From contig CAZEPV010000008.1 in the NCBI GenBank assembly GCA_964514235.1, positions 1-64,000 on the forward strand: a stretch of 64,000 nucleotides of DNA, given 5' to 3'. Position numbers and translations under genes: made by a program. The DNA is from JAAYRQ01 sp035647235 (GTDB taxonomy: Bacteria; Bacillota; Syntrophomonadia; Syntrophomonadales; Syntrophomonadaceae). This document shows positions 25,648 to 34,062 of this stretch, piece after piece (the stretch's first letter is position 1; each line of letters starts with the position of its first letter). The notes beneath the pieces were generated by a model. The model worked only from the letters and a program-made list of their open reading frames with translations. It did no database searches and was not told the DNA's origin.

Positions 25648-26988
25648 ATGCGAGATATAGAAATATATGAAGTTAATCAATATATTAAGGAAAACAAGCT
25701 TTCCGAATTGCGTAATCGGGTCATCATGGTACCAGTACCAGATTTAGCTGATTTGCTTATAGAATTAGAAAAGCCCAATCGAGTAGTCCTTTTTCGTTTA
25801 TTACCCCGCCCTTTATCATCTGGTGTTTTTGCCTATTTGAAAAGGGACGACCAAAATGAATTACTTAAGGCCCTTAATGATGAAGAAACTCGCCATCTAT
25901 TATCTAGCTTAAGACCAGATGATAGGACTAATTTATTTGAAGAATTGCCAGGTCGCATGACACAAAAATTATTAAATTTACTCAGCACAGAAGATTTAAA
26001 ATCCGTACGTCAGTTGCTGGGCTATCCAGAAGAAAGTGTTGGGCGTCTAATGACTCCAGATTATGTAGCCATACGCCCTAATTGGACAGTATCGCAAGCT
26101 ATTGAACATATAAGGGTAAAAGGACGTAATAGCGAAACAGTAAGTATAATTTATATAGTAGATGAGGAATGGAAATTACTAGACGAAATTCGTTTACAAA
26201 AACTGATCCTAGCCCAAGCCGAACAAAAAATCGAAGCACTTATGGATTATAATTATACTAAGTTATTTGCCCATGATGATCGGGAAGAAGCAGTTAGGAT
26301 GATGAAGAGATATGATGTATGGGCACTTCCAGTAGTAGATTCAGAAGGAGTCTTAATCGGGGTTGTCACTTTTGACGATGTCATGGATGTAGCGGAAGAA
26401 GAAGCAACCGAAGACTTCCATAAGGCTGCTGCAGTTATTCCTGTTCTAACCAGTTACCGAGAAACCAGCGTTTTTGAGCTTTATAAAAAGCGCATAGCCT
26501 GGTTGATTGCCCTAGTCATTTTCAATTTGATTACTATCAAGATATTAGCCTCTTATGAAGAAGTTTTAGCTTCAGCTATCGCTTTGTCCTTTTTTATTCC
26601 CCTTTTAATTGGAACAGGTGGAAATACTGGCACCCAATCTGCAACTTTAATGGTTAGAGCTTTAGCGACTGACGATGTGGCCCTTAACCAATGGTGGAAA
26701 ATATTTATGAAGGAAGTATCGGTAGGGGTTCTATTAGGTATTACCATGGGAACCGCTGGCTTAATTTTAGGTCTATTTAGGGGTGGCTTTGATATTGCCT
26801 TAGTAATTGGGCTTACAATGCTAGCCATTGTACTAGTAGCCAATTTTATTGGTTTTAGCCTACCCTTTATTTTGACAAGATTAAAATTAGACCCCGCAGT
26901 GGCTAGTAACCCCCTAATATCCTCTTTAGCGGATGCAACTGGTTTGTTAATTTATTTTGCTATAGCTATTTGGATTTTATCCTTATAA
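25648..26988 (+). CDS. mgtE: Magnesium transporter MgtE (full-length, 446 aa)
   Basis: The protein has all three MgtE parts: the acidic N domain of helical repeats (about 1-130), two CBS domains (about 130-255), and five transmembrane segments (about 275-446) with the selectivity region PLLIGTGGNTGTQSATLMVRALA. MgtE is a dimeric Mg2+ channel gated by Mg2+ bound between the N and CBS domains. No M-box is visible in the 134 bases upstream, unlike the second mgtE at 45640. It is preceded by an AGAAAGGAG ribosome-binding site. Confidence 0.93.
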   Translation: MRDIEIYEVNQYIKENKLSELRNRVIMVPVPDLADLLIELEKPNRVVLFRLLPRPLSSGVFAYLKRDDQNELLKALNDEETRHLLSSLRPDDRTNLFEELPGRMTQKLLNLLSTEDLKSVRQLLGYPEESVGRLMTPDYVAIRPNWTVSQAIEHIRVKGRNSETVSIIYIVDEEWKLLDEIRLQKLILAQAEQKIEALMDYNYTKLFAHDDREEAVRMMKRYDVWALPVVDSEGVLIGVVTFDDVMDVAEEEATEDFHKAAAVIPVLTSYRETSVFELYKKRIAWLIALVIFNLITIKILASYEEVLASAIALSFFIPLLIGTGGNTGTQSATLMVRALATDDVALNQWWKIFMKEVSVGVLLGITMGTAGLILGLFRGGFDIALVIGLTMLAIVLVANFIGFSLPFILTRLKLDPAVASNPLISSLADATGLLIYFAIAIWILSL

Positions 26989-27099
26989 ATAATTAAAATA
27001 AATAAATTTCAACTTTTCACTTGAAACATTATCCAGAAGATGGTAATATGAAGAGGTAATTTTCCCAAGATTTGATTAATTTAATTTACGGAGGTTAAA

Positions 27100-28614
27100 A
27101 TGCTAGAAAGGGCACCTTCTAATGTTCAATTCCAGCTATTCTCTGAGATACTATTTAACATTAAAGATTGTATTATAATTTTAGATGAGGAATTAAATAT
27201 ATCTTATTTGAACCAAGATTCATGCAAGATACTTGGCTTGGGGCCAGATGCTATGGGTAGCTCCATCTTTACTATATTTGACTGGCCTGAATTGCCCGCT
27301 ATCTTGCTTCACCCAGGAGTAGACTACCACGAAATTAACAAGAAAATTATAACTGCGGATAATAAAGAAAGAAGTTTTCGGGTAATTATTTATAGCATTT
27401 TACATTCACCTGAGCCAAAAAAGCATATCATAATTAATTTATGTGATATTAGCGAAATTATTAAGGCCCAATCTAGGGAAAAAAGGGCTAATTTAGCCAA
27501 AAGTGAATTCTTGGCTAACCTAAGTCACGAAATACGGACACCCTTAGTAGGTATATTGGGATTCTGCGAATTACTAAACAAGTCTAAATTACAAGCCGAG
27601 GAAATCGAATATGTTGAAACTATTGAATTTTGTGCCCATCAATTGATGGGGATAGTAAATAAAGTACTCAACTTATCTAAAATCGAGGCCAGGGAAATAG
27701 AAATTGATTCAAACCCCTTTAATTTGCGTGAGTTAGTAATTAGGACTGTTAACACTTTAAGACCAGCTATGGAAGAAAAAGGACTAAGTTATTCAGGAGA
27801 AATTAGCCCTAATATACCCCCTATTTTAATTGGGGATGAAGTTAAGATACAACAAGTTCTTACTAATTTAATTACTAATGCAATTAAATATACAGAGTGG
27901 GGCTATATAAAGGTATCCTTAGGGTTAGATGAGAAGGGGCCTCCTATCCCAGGCTTTGTTACCATAAAGATATCTGTTTATGACACTGGAAATGGCATAG
28001 GACTTGAGCAATTAGGTCATATATTTGAACCTTTTGTGCAACTAAATAGAAGCGAGGAATACAGTGGAGTGGGCCTGGGGCTGGCAATTAGCAAAAAGCT
28101 GGTAGAAGCAATGGGTGGGTGTATATGGTACGAACCTAATGAAGAAAAAGGTTCGATTTTCTCCTTCTCTCTCAGCTTAGCCACCCAGGAAATAAATGGT
28201 CTAGGCGCACCTATTACCCACGATAAACTCAAGGCGAAAAAAAATGGGCAAGTCTTGCTAGTAGAAGATATTGCTATTAATCGTAAATTAGTAAGTCTAA
28301 TGTTAAAGAATATGGGTTATGAAGTAATAGAGGCTGCTAATGGCCGAGAATGTCTCATGGAACTTGAAAAATTCAGTCCAGACATTATTGTTATGGATAT
28401 GCAAATGCCTATTTTAGACGGTTATGAGGCGACTAAGCAGATAAGAAATCATGCTAAGTTTGGGCATATTCCTATAATTGCCTTAACAGCCTATGCTATG
28501 ACTAGTGATGTGGAAAAATGTTTGGAGGCTGGCTGTGATTATTACTTAAGCAAACCTTTTACCCAAGGCCAGTTAGCCGAAGTATTAGATAATTGCCAAG
28601 CCCAGTCTAGTTGA
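27100..28614 (+). CDS. Soluble hybrid histidine kinase: PAS-HisKA-HATPase-receiver
   Basis: No membrane segment is present, so it is a cytoplasmic sensor. An N-terminal PAS domain spans about residues 10-120. The phospho-acceptor helix carries His143 in LSHEIRTPLVG. The ATP domain has an N box (NLITNAIKYT), DTGNGIG and GVGLGLAI. A C-terminal receiver domain (about 383-500) has the phospho-acceptor Asp433 in VMDMQMPILDGYEATKQIR. No response regulator with an output domain adjoins it, so its target is unknown. A GGAGG ribosome-binding site precedes the ATG. Confidence 0.93.
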   Translation: MLERAPSNVQFQLFSEILFNIKDCIIILDEELNISYLNQDSCKILGLGPDAMGSSIFTIFDWPELPAILLHPGVDYHEINKKIITADNKERSFRVIIYSILHSPEPKKHIIINLCDISEIIKAQSREKRANLAKSEFLANLSHEIRTPLVGILGFCELLNKSKLQAEEIEYVETIEFCAHQLMGIVNKVLNLSKIEAREIEIDSNPFNLRELVIRTVNTLRPAMEEKGLSYSGEISPNIPPILIGDEVKIQQVLTNLITNAIKYTEWGYIKVSLGLDEKGPPIPGFVTIKISVYDTGNGIGLEQLGHIFEPFVQLNRSEEYSGVGLGLAISKKLVEAMGGCIWYEPNEEKGSIFSFSLSLATQEINGLGAPITHDKLKAKKNGQVLLVEDIAINRKLVSLMLKNMGYEVIEAANGRECLMELEKFSPDIIVMDMQMPILDGYEATKQIRNHAKFGHIPIIALTAYAMTSDVEKCLEAGCDYYLSKPFTQGQLAEVLDNCQAQSS

Positions 28615-28619
28615 ATATG

Positions 28620-28829
28620 CTAATTAGTATTCACATCGAAACCTATGTCTTCTATCTCATCGACTATTTTATCCAGATTTAATAAATTTTCATCAAAATC
28701 TATTTCTACAAATCCTTCCTCATGATAAGCGGTTACTTTATTTACACCTGATAGTTTTTGCAGAGCCCCTTCAATACTATGTTTACAATGTTGACAACTC
28801 ATGCCTTCGACTAGGATTTTTTTGAACAT
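28620..28829 (-). CDS. Heavy-metal-associated (HMA) domain protein, copper-chaperone-like (69 aa)
   Basis: A single HMA domain: GMSCQHCKHSIEGALQKLSGV carries the CxxC metal site (Cys-Gln-His-Cys), and the fold ends in VDEIEDIGFDV. Such proteins bind Cu(I) or another soft metal and hand it to P-type ATPases (CopZ type). No copper ATPase is in the window. It is convergent with the hybrid kinase gene, their stops being only five bases apart, and has its own GGAGG ribosome-binding site. Confidence 0.88.
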   Translation of the reverse strand: MFKKILVEGMSCQHCKHSIEGALQKLSGVNKVTAYHEEGFVEIDFDENLLNLDKIVDEIEDIGFDVNTN

Positions 28830-29036
28830 AATTTTTCAACCTCCACTTAATTATTACATTAATTAGTTACCATAAAAATTTGTTAATTATAATTGTACTA
28901 TTTTTTTCTGATTTATGAAATATTATAAATCTTTTTTTACCTATTAAAAAAGGGAAATATTAAAGAAATGAGGAATTATACATTATAGCTATTATTCAGA
29001 TTATTATATACAATCCTAACTGAAGGAGGGGAAAAA

Positions 29037-29510
29037 ATGAATCAAGAAGTGCAACTAGTAGTATTTATTTTAAAACAGGGTGATCAGATTTGTGAATATG
29101 GGGTACCTATTACTAAAGTGCAAGAAATTATTTCTATGGCTACACCTACAAAAATGCCACAAACACCTGACTTTGTAGAAGGTATTATTAATTTAAGAGG
29201 GAAAATAATCCCCATTATTGATCTTAAAAAACGTTTTAAAATGGGAGAGTCGGATCTGACGGGGGATACCCGTAGTGTAATTGTGGAAGTAGAAGGGCAG
29301 ACTATAGGTATTATAGTAGACGAGGTCAGCGAAGTTTTGCGTTTGCAGACGGAAAACATCGAACCACCACCAGCGGTAATAGGTGGTATAACCGCGAAAT
29401 ATCTTACCGGTGTAGGCAAACTAGATGATAGACTCCTAATATTACTAGACATGGATAGAATTCTCAATGAGGATGAAATAGCGGAACTTGCCGTTGTGGG
29501 TGAGGAATAA
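29037..29510 (+). CDS. cheW: CheW-like chemotaxis coupling protein (157 aa)
   Basis: One CheW domain, with VVFILKQGDQICEYGVPITKVQEI, PDFVEGIINLRGKIIPIIDLKKRF and the C-terminal LTGVGKLDDRLLILLDMDRIL. CheW couples receptors to the CheA kinase at the membrane. Here it stands alone, without cheA, mcp or flagellar genes nearby, so its partners are encoded elsewhere. The ribosome-binding site is AAGGAGGGG; a terminator follows the stop. Confidence 0.92.
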   Translation: MNQEVQLVVFILKQGDQICEYGVPITKVQEIISMATPTKMPQTPDFVEGIINLRGKIIPIIDLKKRFKMGESDLTGDTRSVIVEVEGQTIGIIVDEVSEVLRLQTENIEPPPAVIGGITAKYLTGVGKLDDRLLILLDMDRILNEDEIAELAVVGEE

Positions 29511-29521
29511 GAGGTTAAAGC

Positions 29522-29560
29522 AGCCCTGAATAATGTGAGATTCAGGGCTTTGTTTTATTT
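29522..29560 (+). terminator. Terminator after cheW
   Basis: AGCCCTGAAT (29522-29531) pairs with ATTCAGGGCT (29540-29549), followed by TTGTTTTATTTT. Confidence 0.85.
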
Positions 29561-29614
29561 TCTTCCATAACGAGGTATGATATATGTAAAAGAACTTATT
29601 ATAGGGAGATTCTT

Positions 29615-30010
29615 ATGTATATAGGTGTTGATATAGTTGATATTGAGCGGATTAAAATGGCTATTGAACGGACCCCCAGATTTCTAGGGCGAATTTTTAC
29701 CCCTAATGAAATATCCTATTCTCTAAGAAGGAATAACCCCTATCCTTCGTTAGCAGCCCGTTTTGCGGCTAAGGAGGCCTTCCGTAAATTGCATCCCTTG
29801 TTTACTAGGGGAATTGCTTTTCATGATGTAGAAGTAGTTAATGACCTATCTGGCCGTCCCCATTTATATTTACACAGGAAGGCAGATCAACTTAAAAAAG
29901 AAGCAGGTTTATTTAATTTAGCTATTAGTATTTCCCATGCCCAGTATCATGCTATAGCAACAATTATTGCTCAAGGAAAGGGTGATGGAAATGAAGGTTG
30001 TAAGAGCTGA
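29615..30010 (+). CDS. acpS: Holo-[acyl-carrier-protein] synthase
   Basis: Transfers 4'-phosphopantetheine from CoA to the serine of acyl carrier protein, activating fatty-acid synthesis. The N-terminal IGVDIVDIERI supplies the Mg2+-binding Asp, and LAARFAAKEAFRKL supplies the Glu. 131 residues is normal. Its last codons overlap the start of nnr, the same gene order as acpS-nnr in many Firmicutes. Confidence 0.95.
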   Translation: MYIGVDIVDIERIKMAIERTPRFLGRIFTPNEISYSLRRNNPYPSLAARFAAKEAFRKLHPLFTRGIAFHDVEVVNDLSGRPHLYLHRKADQLKKEAGLFNLAISISHAQYHAIATIIAQGKGDGNEGCKS

Positions 30011-31538
30011 AGAGATGAGGGCCCTTGATAAGGAGGCTATCGAAGAATATAAAATACCTAGTCTAATTTTGATGGAGAATGCTGGCTTAAGAACTGTAGA
30101 AGTTATTGAGGAAGTATTGGATGATGTCCGAGGTAAATCTATCCTCATATTAGTTGGTATAGGAAATAATGGTGGCGATGGCTTAGTAATAGCTAGGCAT
30201 TTGATTAATGCGGGTGCTTTAGTAGACATATTTGTGTGGGGCGAAGCCAAGGAATTAAGCCCCGATGCTGCTACAAATTATCGAATTGTGGAAAGGATGC
30301 AGGCTAATTTATTTTTGCTAAAAAATGAAGAAGGTTTGAATAAACTCATGTTAAGCCTGCTGACTGCTGATTTAATCATAGATAGTATTTATGGGGTAGG
30401 TTTTAAAGGGAAACTAAATGAATTCGATAGCAAGGTAGTGAATATGGTCAATTGGGCTAAGGCCCCCGTAATAGCTGTTGATATACCTAGTGGTGTAGAT
30501 GCTAACACGGGTAAGGTTGCGGGTGAAGCTGTTAAAGCTATGCATACAGTGACCTTTGGTTTGCCCAAATTAGGCCTAATCTTAGAAGCGGGTAAAAATT
30601 ATGTGGGTTCTTTGAGTGTGGCTGATATTTCTTTACCTTATAATCTATTGAGTGATAGTAAGCTTAAATGTAATATTATTACATCCCAAATAGTCAGTTC
30701 ATTATTAAAACCGAGATTAGCTGAATCCCATAAAGGTACTTATGGACATGTTTTAGTTGTAGGTGGTTCGATAGGTTTAACTGGAGCAGTAGTTATGACT
30801 GCTAATGCGGCCGTGAAGACGGGGGCAGGTTTAGTCACCGCTGCGGTTCCCGAATCGCTATTACCTTTAGTGCAAAACCATTTAACCGAGGCCATGACTT
30901 CGCCTTTAGCCCAAACTAGCCAGGCTACTATTGCCTTGGAGGCTAAGCCTGCATTGGAAAATTTATTAGGGACTGTTTCAGTTTGTGCTGTTGGGCCTGG
31001 TATGGCTCGTTACCCCGAAGCATTAGCTATTATGGATTTTATTATGGAAAGGGCTGGTGTCCCCATTATAATTGATGCAGACGGACTTAATGCCCTAAGA
31101 CGGGATATATCCATATTAAAGGATCGACAAGTACCAATTGTACTTACACCCCATCCAGGGGAAATGGCCAGGTTGACCAAAAAGAGCATAGCCGAAGTCC
31201 AAGCCAACCGCTTAAATATTGCCTTAGAGTTCGCTCATGAATGGGGTGTGACTGTGGTACTCAAAGGTAATAATACGATTATAGCTACTGCTAATGGGGA
31301 AGCCTACATTAATATTAATGGAAACCCCGGTATGGCCACAGGTGGTAGTGGAGATGTCTTGACTGGCATGATTGCCAGTTTAATCGCCCAGGGTTTGAAT
31401 CCAGTTGAGGCCTCTTTAACTGGAGTATTTTTGCATGGGGCTGCAGGGGATAAAGCGGCCCAAATAAAAGGGCAAAGAAGCATGATAGCTGGAGATTTAA
31501 TTAATTATTTATCGGATATTTTAGGAGAATTTGAGTAA
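29991..31538 (+). CDS. nnr: Bifunctional NAD(P)H-hydrate epimerase / ADP-dependent dehydratase
   Basis: A metabolite-repair enzyme with two domains. The N-terminal YjeF epimerase (about residues 1-215) has GNGGDGLVIARHL and the catalytic region AVDIPSGVDANTG. The C-terminal ADP-dependent dehydratase (about 230-510) has HKGTYGHVLVVGGS, LTPHPGEMARL and NGNPGMATGGSGDVLTG. It restores NADH and NADPH damaged by hydration. The open frame reaches back to TTG 29967; ATG 29991 (MKVVRAEEMRALD) matches the usual family start, with ATG 29985 as an alternative. It overlaps acpS by 20 bases. Confidence 0.93.
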   Translation: MKVVRAEEMRALDKEAIEEYKIPSLILMENAGLRTVEVIEEVLDDVRGKSILILVGIGNNGGDGLVIARHLINAGALVDIFVWGEAKELSPDAATNYRIVERMQANLFLLKNEEGLNKLMLSLLTADLIIDSIYGVGFKGKLNEFDSKVVNMVNWAKAPVIAVDIPSGVDANTGKVAGEAVKAMHTVTFGLPKLGLILEAGKNYVGSLSVADISLPYNLLSDSKLKCNIITSQIVSSLLKPRLAESHKGTYGHVLVVGGSIGLTGAVVMTANAAVKTGAGLVTAAVPESLLPLVQNHLTEAMTSPLAQTSQATIALEAKPALENLLGTVSVCAVGPGMARYPEALAIMDFIMERAGVPIIIDADGLNALRRDISILKDRQVPIVLTPHPGEMARLTKKSIAEVQANRLNIALEFAHEWGVTVVLKGNNTIIATANGEAYININGNPGMATGGSGDVLTGMIASLIAQGLNPVEASLTGVFLHGAAGDKAAQIKGQRSMIAGDLINYLSDILGEFE

Positions 31539-31628
31539 AAATAGTTATAGGAGTTTTTTGTGAGGTGACTTTTTCAAAAATATTGTAGTGGGAGAAGACA
31601 TAATTTACATAAGAAAGAGGGTTTGATT

Positions 31629-32084
31629 ATGTTAGCCAAAGATATTATGACTCGGGATGTAATTACAGTTAGTCCCGAAACTGAAGTGGAAAAAGTAGCC
31701 AGCCTATTAATCGATAATAAAATTAGTGGTATACCAGTTATAGATAAAAATAATCGAGTAATAGGTGTTGTAACTGAAAAGGATCTAATCGTAAAAGCAA
31801 GCGAATTAAAAGTACCATTTTATATTACTTTATTTGACAGTATTATTTTCTTAGAAAATCCCATACGATTTAATAACAACCTTAAAAAGTATATTGCCTC
31901 TGAAGTAAGAGATGCTATGACTACCAATGTAGCAATAGTGGATGAAGAAACACCTGTAACTGAGATTGTCTCTATTATGCAAAAAAAGCGGGTCAATCGG
32001 CTACCTGTAGTAAGGGATGGTAAACTAGTCGGCATAATTACCCGTAACGATATTTTGAGGTCGATGGTTAAAAGTGATGGATAA
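31629..32084 (+). CDS. CBS-domain protein (151 aa)
   Basis: Two CBS motifs and little else. The first is AKDIMTRDVITVSPETEVEKVASLLIDNKISGIPVIDKNNRVIGVVTEKDLI; the second is VRDAMTTNVAIVDEETPVTEIVSIMQKKRVNRLPVV. Stand-alone CBS pairs bind adenine nucleotides or SAM and regulate partner enzymes; the partner is unknown. TTG 31623 is the outermost start; ATG 31629 lies at the right distance from AAAGAGGG. It overlaps the alanine racemase gene by eight bases. Confidence 0.88.
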   Translation: MLAKDIMTRDVITVSPETEVEKVASLLIDNKISGIPVIDKNNRVIGVVTEKDLIVKASELKVPFYITLFDSIIFLENPIRFNNNLKKYIASEVRDAMTTNVAIVDEETPVTEIVSIMQKKRVNRLPVVRDGKLVGIITRNDILRSMVKSDG

Positions 32085-33186
32085 TAAAAGGGCAACTTGG
32101 GCAGAAATAGACTTAGCAGCAATTAGACATAATATAGAACTAATCAAAAGTAAAACTGAATCTAGGATAATGGCAGTTATTAAAGCAGATGCCTATGGCC
32201 ATGGGGTAGAAAAGGTTTGTCAGGTATGTATGGAAATGGGGGTTACTTATCTAGGTGTGGCTACTTTAGATGAGGCACTACATTTAAGAAAACAGGGTAT
32301 TATCTTGCCAATTCTCATTTTCGGCTATGTAGCGGAAGAATATTTTAAGGAAGTAATTGAAAATAATATAAGTGTAACTGTCTATAATTCCAACTACGCT
32401 AATAACTTATCTATTAGTGCCCAAAAACAAGGTAAAAAAGCTATTGTGCATATAAAAATTGATACTGGAATGGGTAGATTAGGCTTTAGTCCTGGATTAA
32501 AGGCAGTTGAACAAATAAAAGAAATAGCTGGGCTTTCACATATAGAATGTGAAGGTATTTATACCCATTTTGCTACTGCCGACCAGCTAGATAAGGGCTT
32601 TGCTTTACAGCAGTTGGCCAACTTTAATCAGATAGTTGATGAATTAAAGTTACAAGGGGTAGATTTCAAATTAAAACACGCTGCTAACAGTGCGGCCATT
32701 CTAGATTTTGCGCTTTCACACCTGGATATGGTGAGGGCAGGAATAATAATCTATGGTTTACGTCCATCAGCAGAAGTATTTAACCGCAATCTTATTCCAG
32801 CCTTGAGATTGAAAAGTAAAATTACCTTAGTTAAAGAAGTAGCAGCAGGCACAACCATCAGCTATGGTAGGACATATGCATGTAATAAAACCACCAAGAT
32901 AGCGACGGTTCCCATCGGGTATGCAGATGGTTATAGTAGAATTTTATCTAATAAAGCTTGGGGGATTGTAAAAGGTCAAAAGGTGCCACTAATAGGGAAT
33001 GTCTGCATGGATCAAGCTATGTTTGATGTAAGTAAAGTTAGGGAAGTTCGGGAAGGTGACGAGATTATACTTTTAGGTAGACAAGAAGATGGGATAACTG
33101 CGGATGATTTAGCTGACATTATGGGAACCATTAATTATGAAGTAGTATGCTCCATAAGTGCACGAGTACCGAGAATATATATATAG
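32077..33186 (+). CDS. alr: Alanine racemase
   Basis: A PLP enzyme interconverting L- and D-alanine for peptidoglycan. The PLP lysine is in MAVIKADAYGHG; the pocket and second catalytic Tyr region is in TISYGRTYACNKTTKIATVPIGYADGYSR; CMDQAMFDVS is also conserved. The length (369) is normal. GTG 32074 could also start it, but ATG 32077 is preferred. It is followed by mazEF, as in Bacillus and many Clostridia. Confidence 0.95.
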   Translation: MDNKRATWAEIDLAAIRHNIELIKSKTESRIMAVIKADAYGHGVEKVCQVCMEMGVTYLGVATLDEALHLRKQGIILPILIFGYVAEEYFKEVIENNISVTVYNSNYANNLSISAQKQGKKAIVHIKIDTGMGRLGFSPGLKAVEQIKEIAGLSHIECEGIYTHFATADQLDKGFALQQLANFNQIVDELKLQGVDFKLKHAANSAAILDFALSHLDMVRAGIIIYGLRPSAEVFNRNLIPALRLKSKITLVKEVAAGTTISYGRTYACNKTTKIATVPIGYADGYSRILSNKAWGIVKGQKVPLIGNVCMDQAMFDVSKVREVREGDEIILLGRQEDGITADDLADIMGTINYEVVCSISARVPRIYI

Positions 33187-33212
33187 ATTTTCCTAAAATG
33201 AAATTAATGGAT

Positions 33213-33241
33213 TTGCGGGTAAATATACTTTTACTTATAAT
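33213..33241 (+). promoter_or_regulatory. Candidate housekeeping promoter of mazEF
   Basis: TTGCGG (33213-33218), 17 bases, then a perfect TATAAT (33236-33241), in the gap between alr and mazE. The -35 box is only a half match. Confidence 0.4.
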
Positions 33242-33283
33242 AGTGTTTATTAGACTCTATATATATTGTTGGGGGTGCTTGCT

Positions 33284-33553
33284 TTGCCAGCCTCGAAAAG
33301 AATCATCATAACAGTTTCAGAAACTCTCCTAGCTGAAGTAGACAATATAACCGAACTCGATTGTAAAAACCGTAGCGAAATAGTTAGGGAGGCTATAAGA
33401 TTCTATCTTGGGGAGCGTAAAAAGAATTTGCTTAGAGAACATATGAAAAAAGGCTATATGGAAATGTCTCAGATTAATTTAACCCTAGCTAATGAAAATA
33501 TATTAGTTGAGGACGAAGCTCTAAACAATTGTCTAGAAAAACTGTTGGAGTGA
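33284..33553 (+). CDS. mazE: MazE/EndoAI-type ribbon-helix-helix antitoxin (89 aa)
   Basis: The N-terminal segment SKRIIITVSETLLAEVDNITELDCKNRSEIVREAIRFYL is a ribbon-helix-helix DNA-binding domain. The C-terminal acidic part would wrap the MazF toxin. Such antitoxins repress their own operon. No ATG is present; TTG 33284 follows GGGGGTG at about seven bases and is preferred over TTG 33266. It overlaps or abuts the toxin gene, and the alr-mazE-mazF order is the Bacillus ydcD-ydcE arrangement. Confidence 0.88.
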   Translation: MPASKRIIITVSETLLAEVDNITELDCKNRSEIVREAIRFYLGERKKNLLREHMKKGYMEMSQINLTLANENILVEDEALNNCLEKLLE

Positions 33554-33561
33554 TTTTTTAT

Positions 33562-33909
33562 ATGATAAAACGGGGTGAGATATATTTTGCTCAACTAAAT
33601 CCAGTTATAGGCTCGGAACAAGGCGGAATTAGGCCAGTAGTAGTTGTGCAAAATGATATAGGGAACCAGTATAGTCCTACTACGATTATACTGGCCATAA
33701 CCTCCCAAATTAATAAGGCTAAGCTTCCTACCCATATTGAACTCAAGGCAGTAGACTACGGCCTTGAGAAGGACTCGGTAATACTAGCGGAACAGATTAG
33801 GACTATCGACAAAACCCGACTTAAACAAAGGATAGCTTCCTTGAACGAGTTGACTATGGATAAGGTAGACCAAGCATTAGCTATAAGTCTAAATCTAACT
33901 GAAATATAA
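33562..33909 (+). CDS. mazF: MazF/PemK-family endoribonuclease toxin (EndoA)
   Basis: MIKRGEIYFAQLNPVIGSEQGGIRPVVVVQND is the classic opening of Gram-positive MazF toxins, with the catalytic Arg in GGIRP; AITSQINKAKLPTHIEL holds the catalytic Thr/Ser region. The protein cuts single-stranded mRNA, in Bacillus at UACAU. At 115 residues it is full length. ATG 33562 follows TTGGAGTG; the longer frame from 33529 overlaps mazE and is not needed. A terminator follows. Confidence 0.94.
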   Translation: MIKRGEIYFAQLNPVIGSEQGGIRPVVVVQNDIGNQYSPTTIILAITSQINKAKLPTHIELKAVDYGLEKDSVILAEQIRTIDKTRLKQRIASLNELTMDKVDQALAISLNLTEI

Positions 33910-33921
33910 TACATACTATTA

Positions 33922-33950
33922 AAAAGGCAGGTTTTTATAACCTGCCTTTT
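33922..33950 (+). terminator. Terminator after mazEF
   Basis: AAAAGGCAGGTT (33922-33933) and AACCTGCCTTTT (33939-33950) form a perfect stem around TTTAT. Confidence 0.88.
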
Positions 33951-34062
33951 GTGCTGTGTTTAGTTAAAAATCTGGCTTGTTTTCCATCTGGGCTTGGGGT
34001 ATACTGGAAATATTAGTGGAACCGACTTGGTTACAGAGAAAAAATAGGGGATGGTGGCAAAT

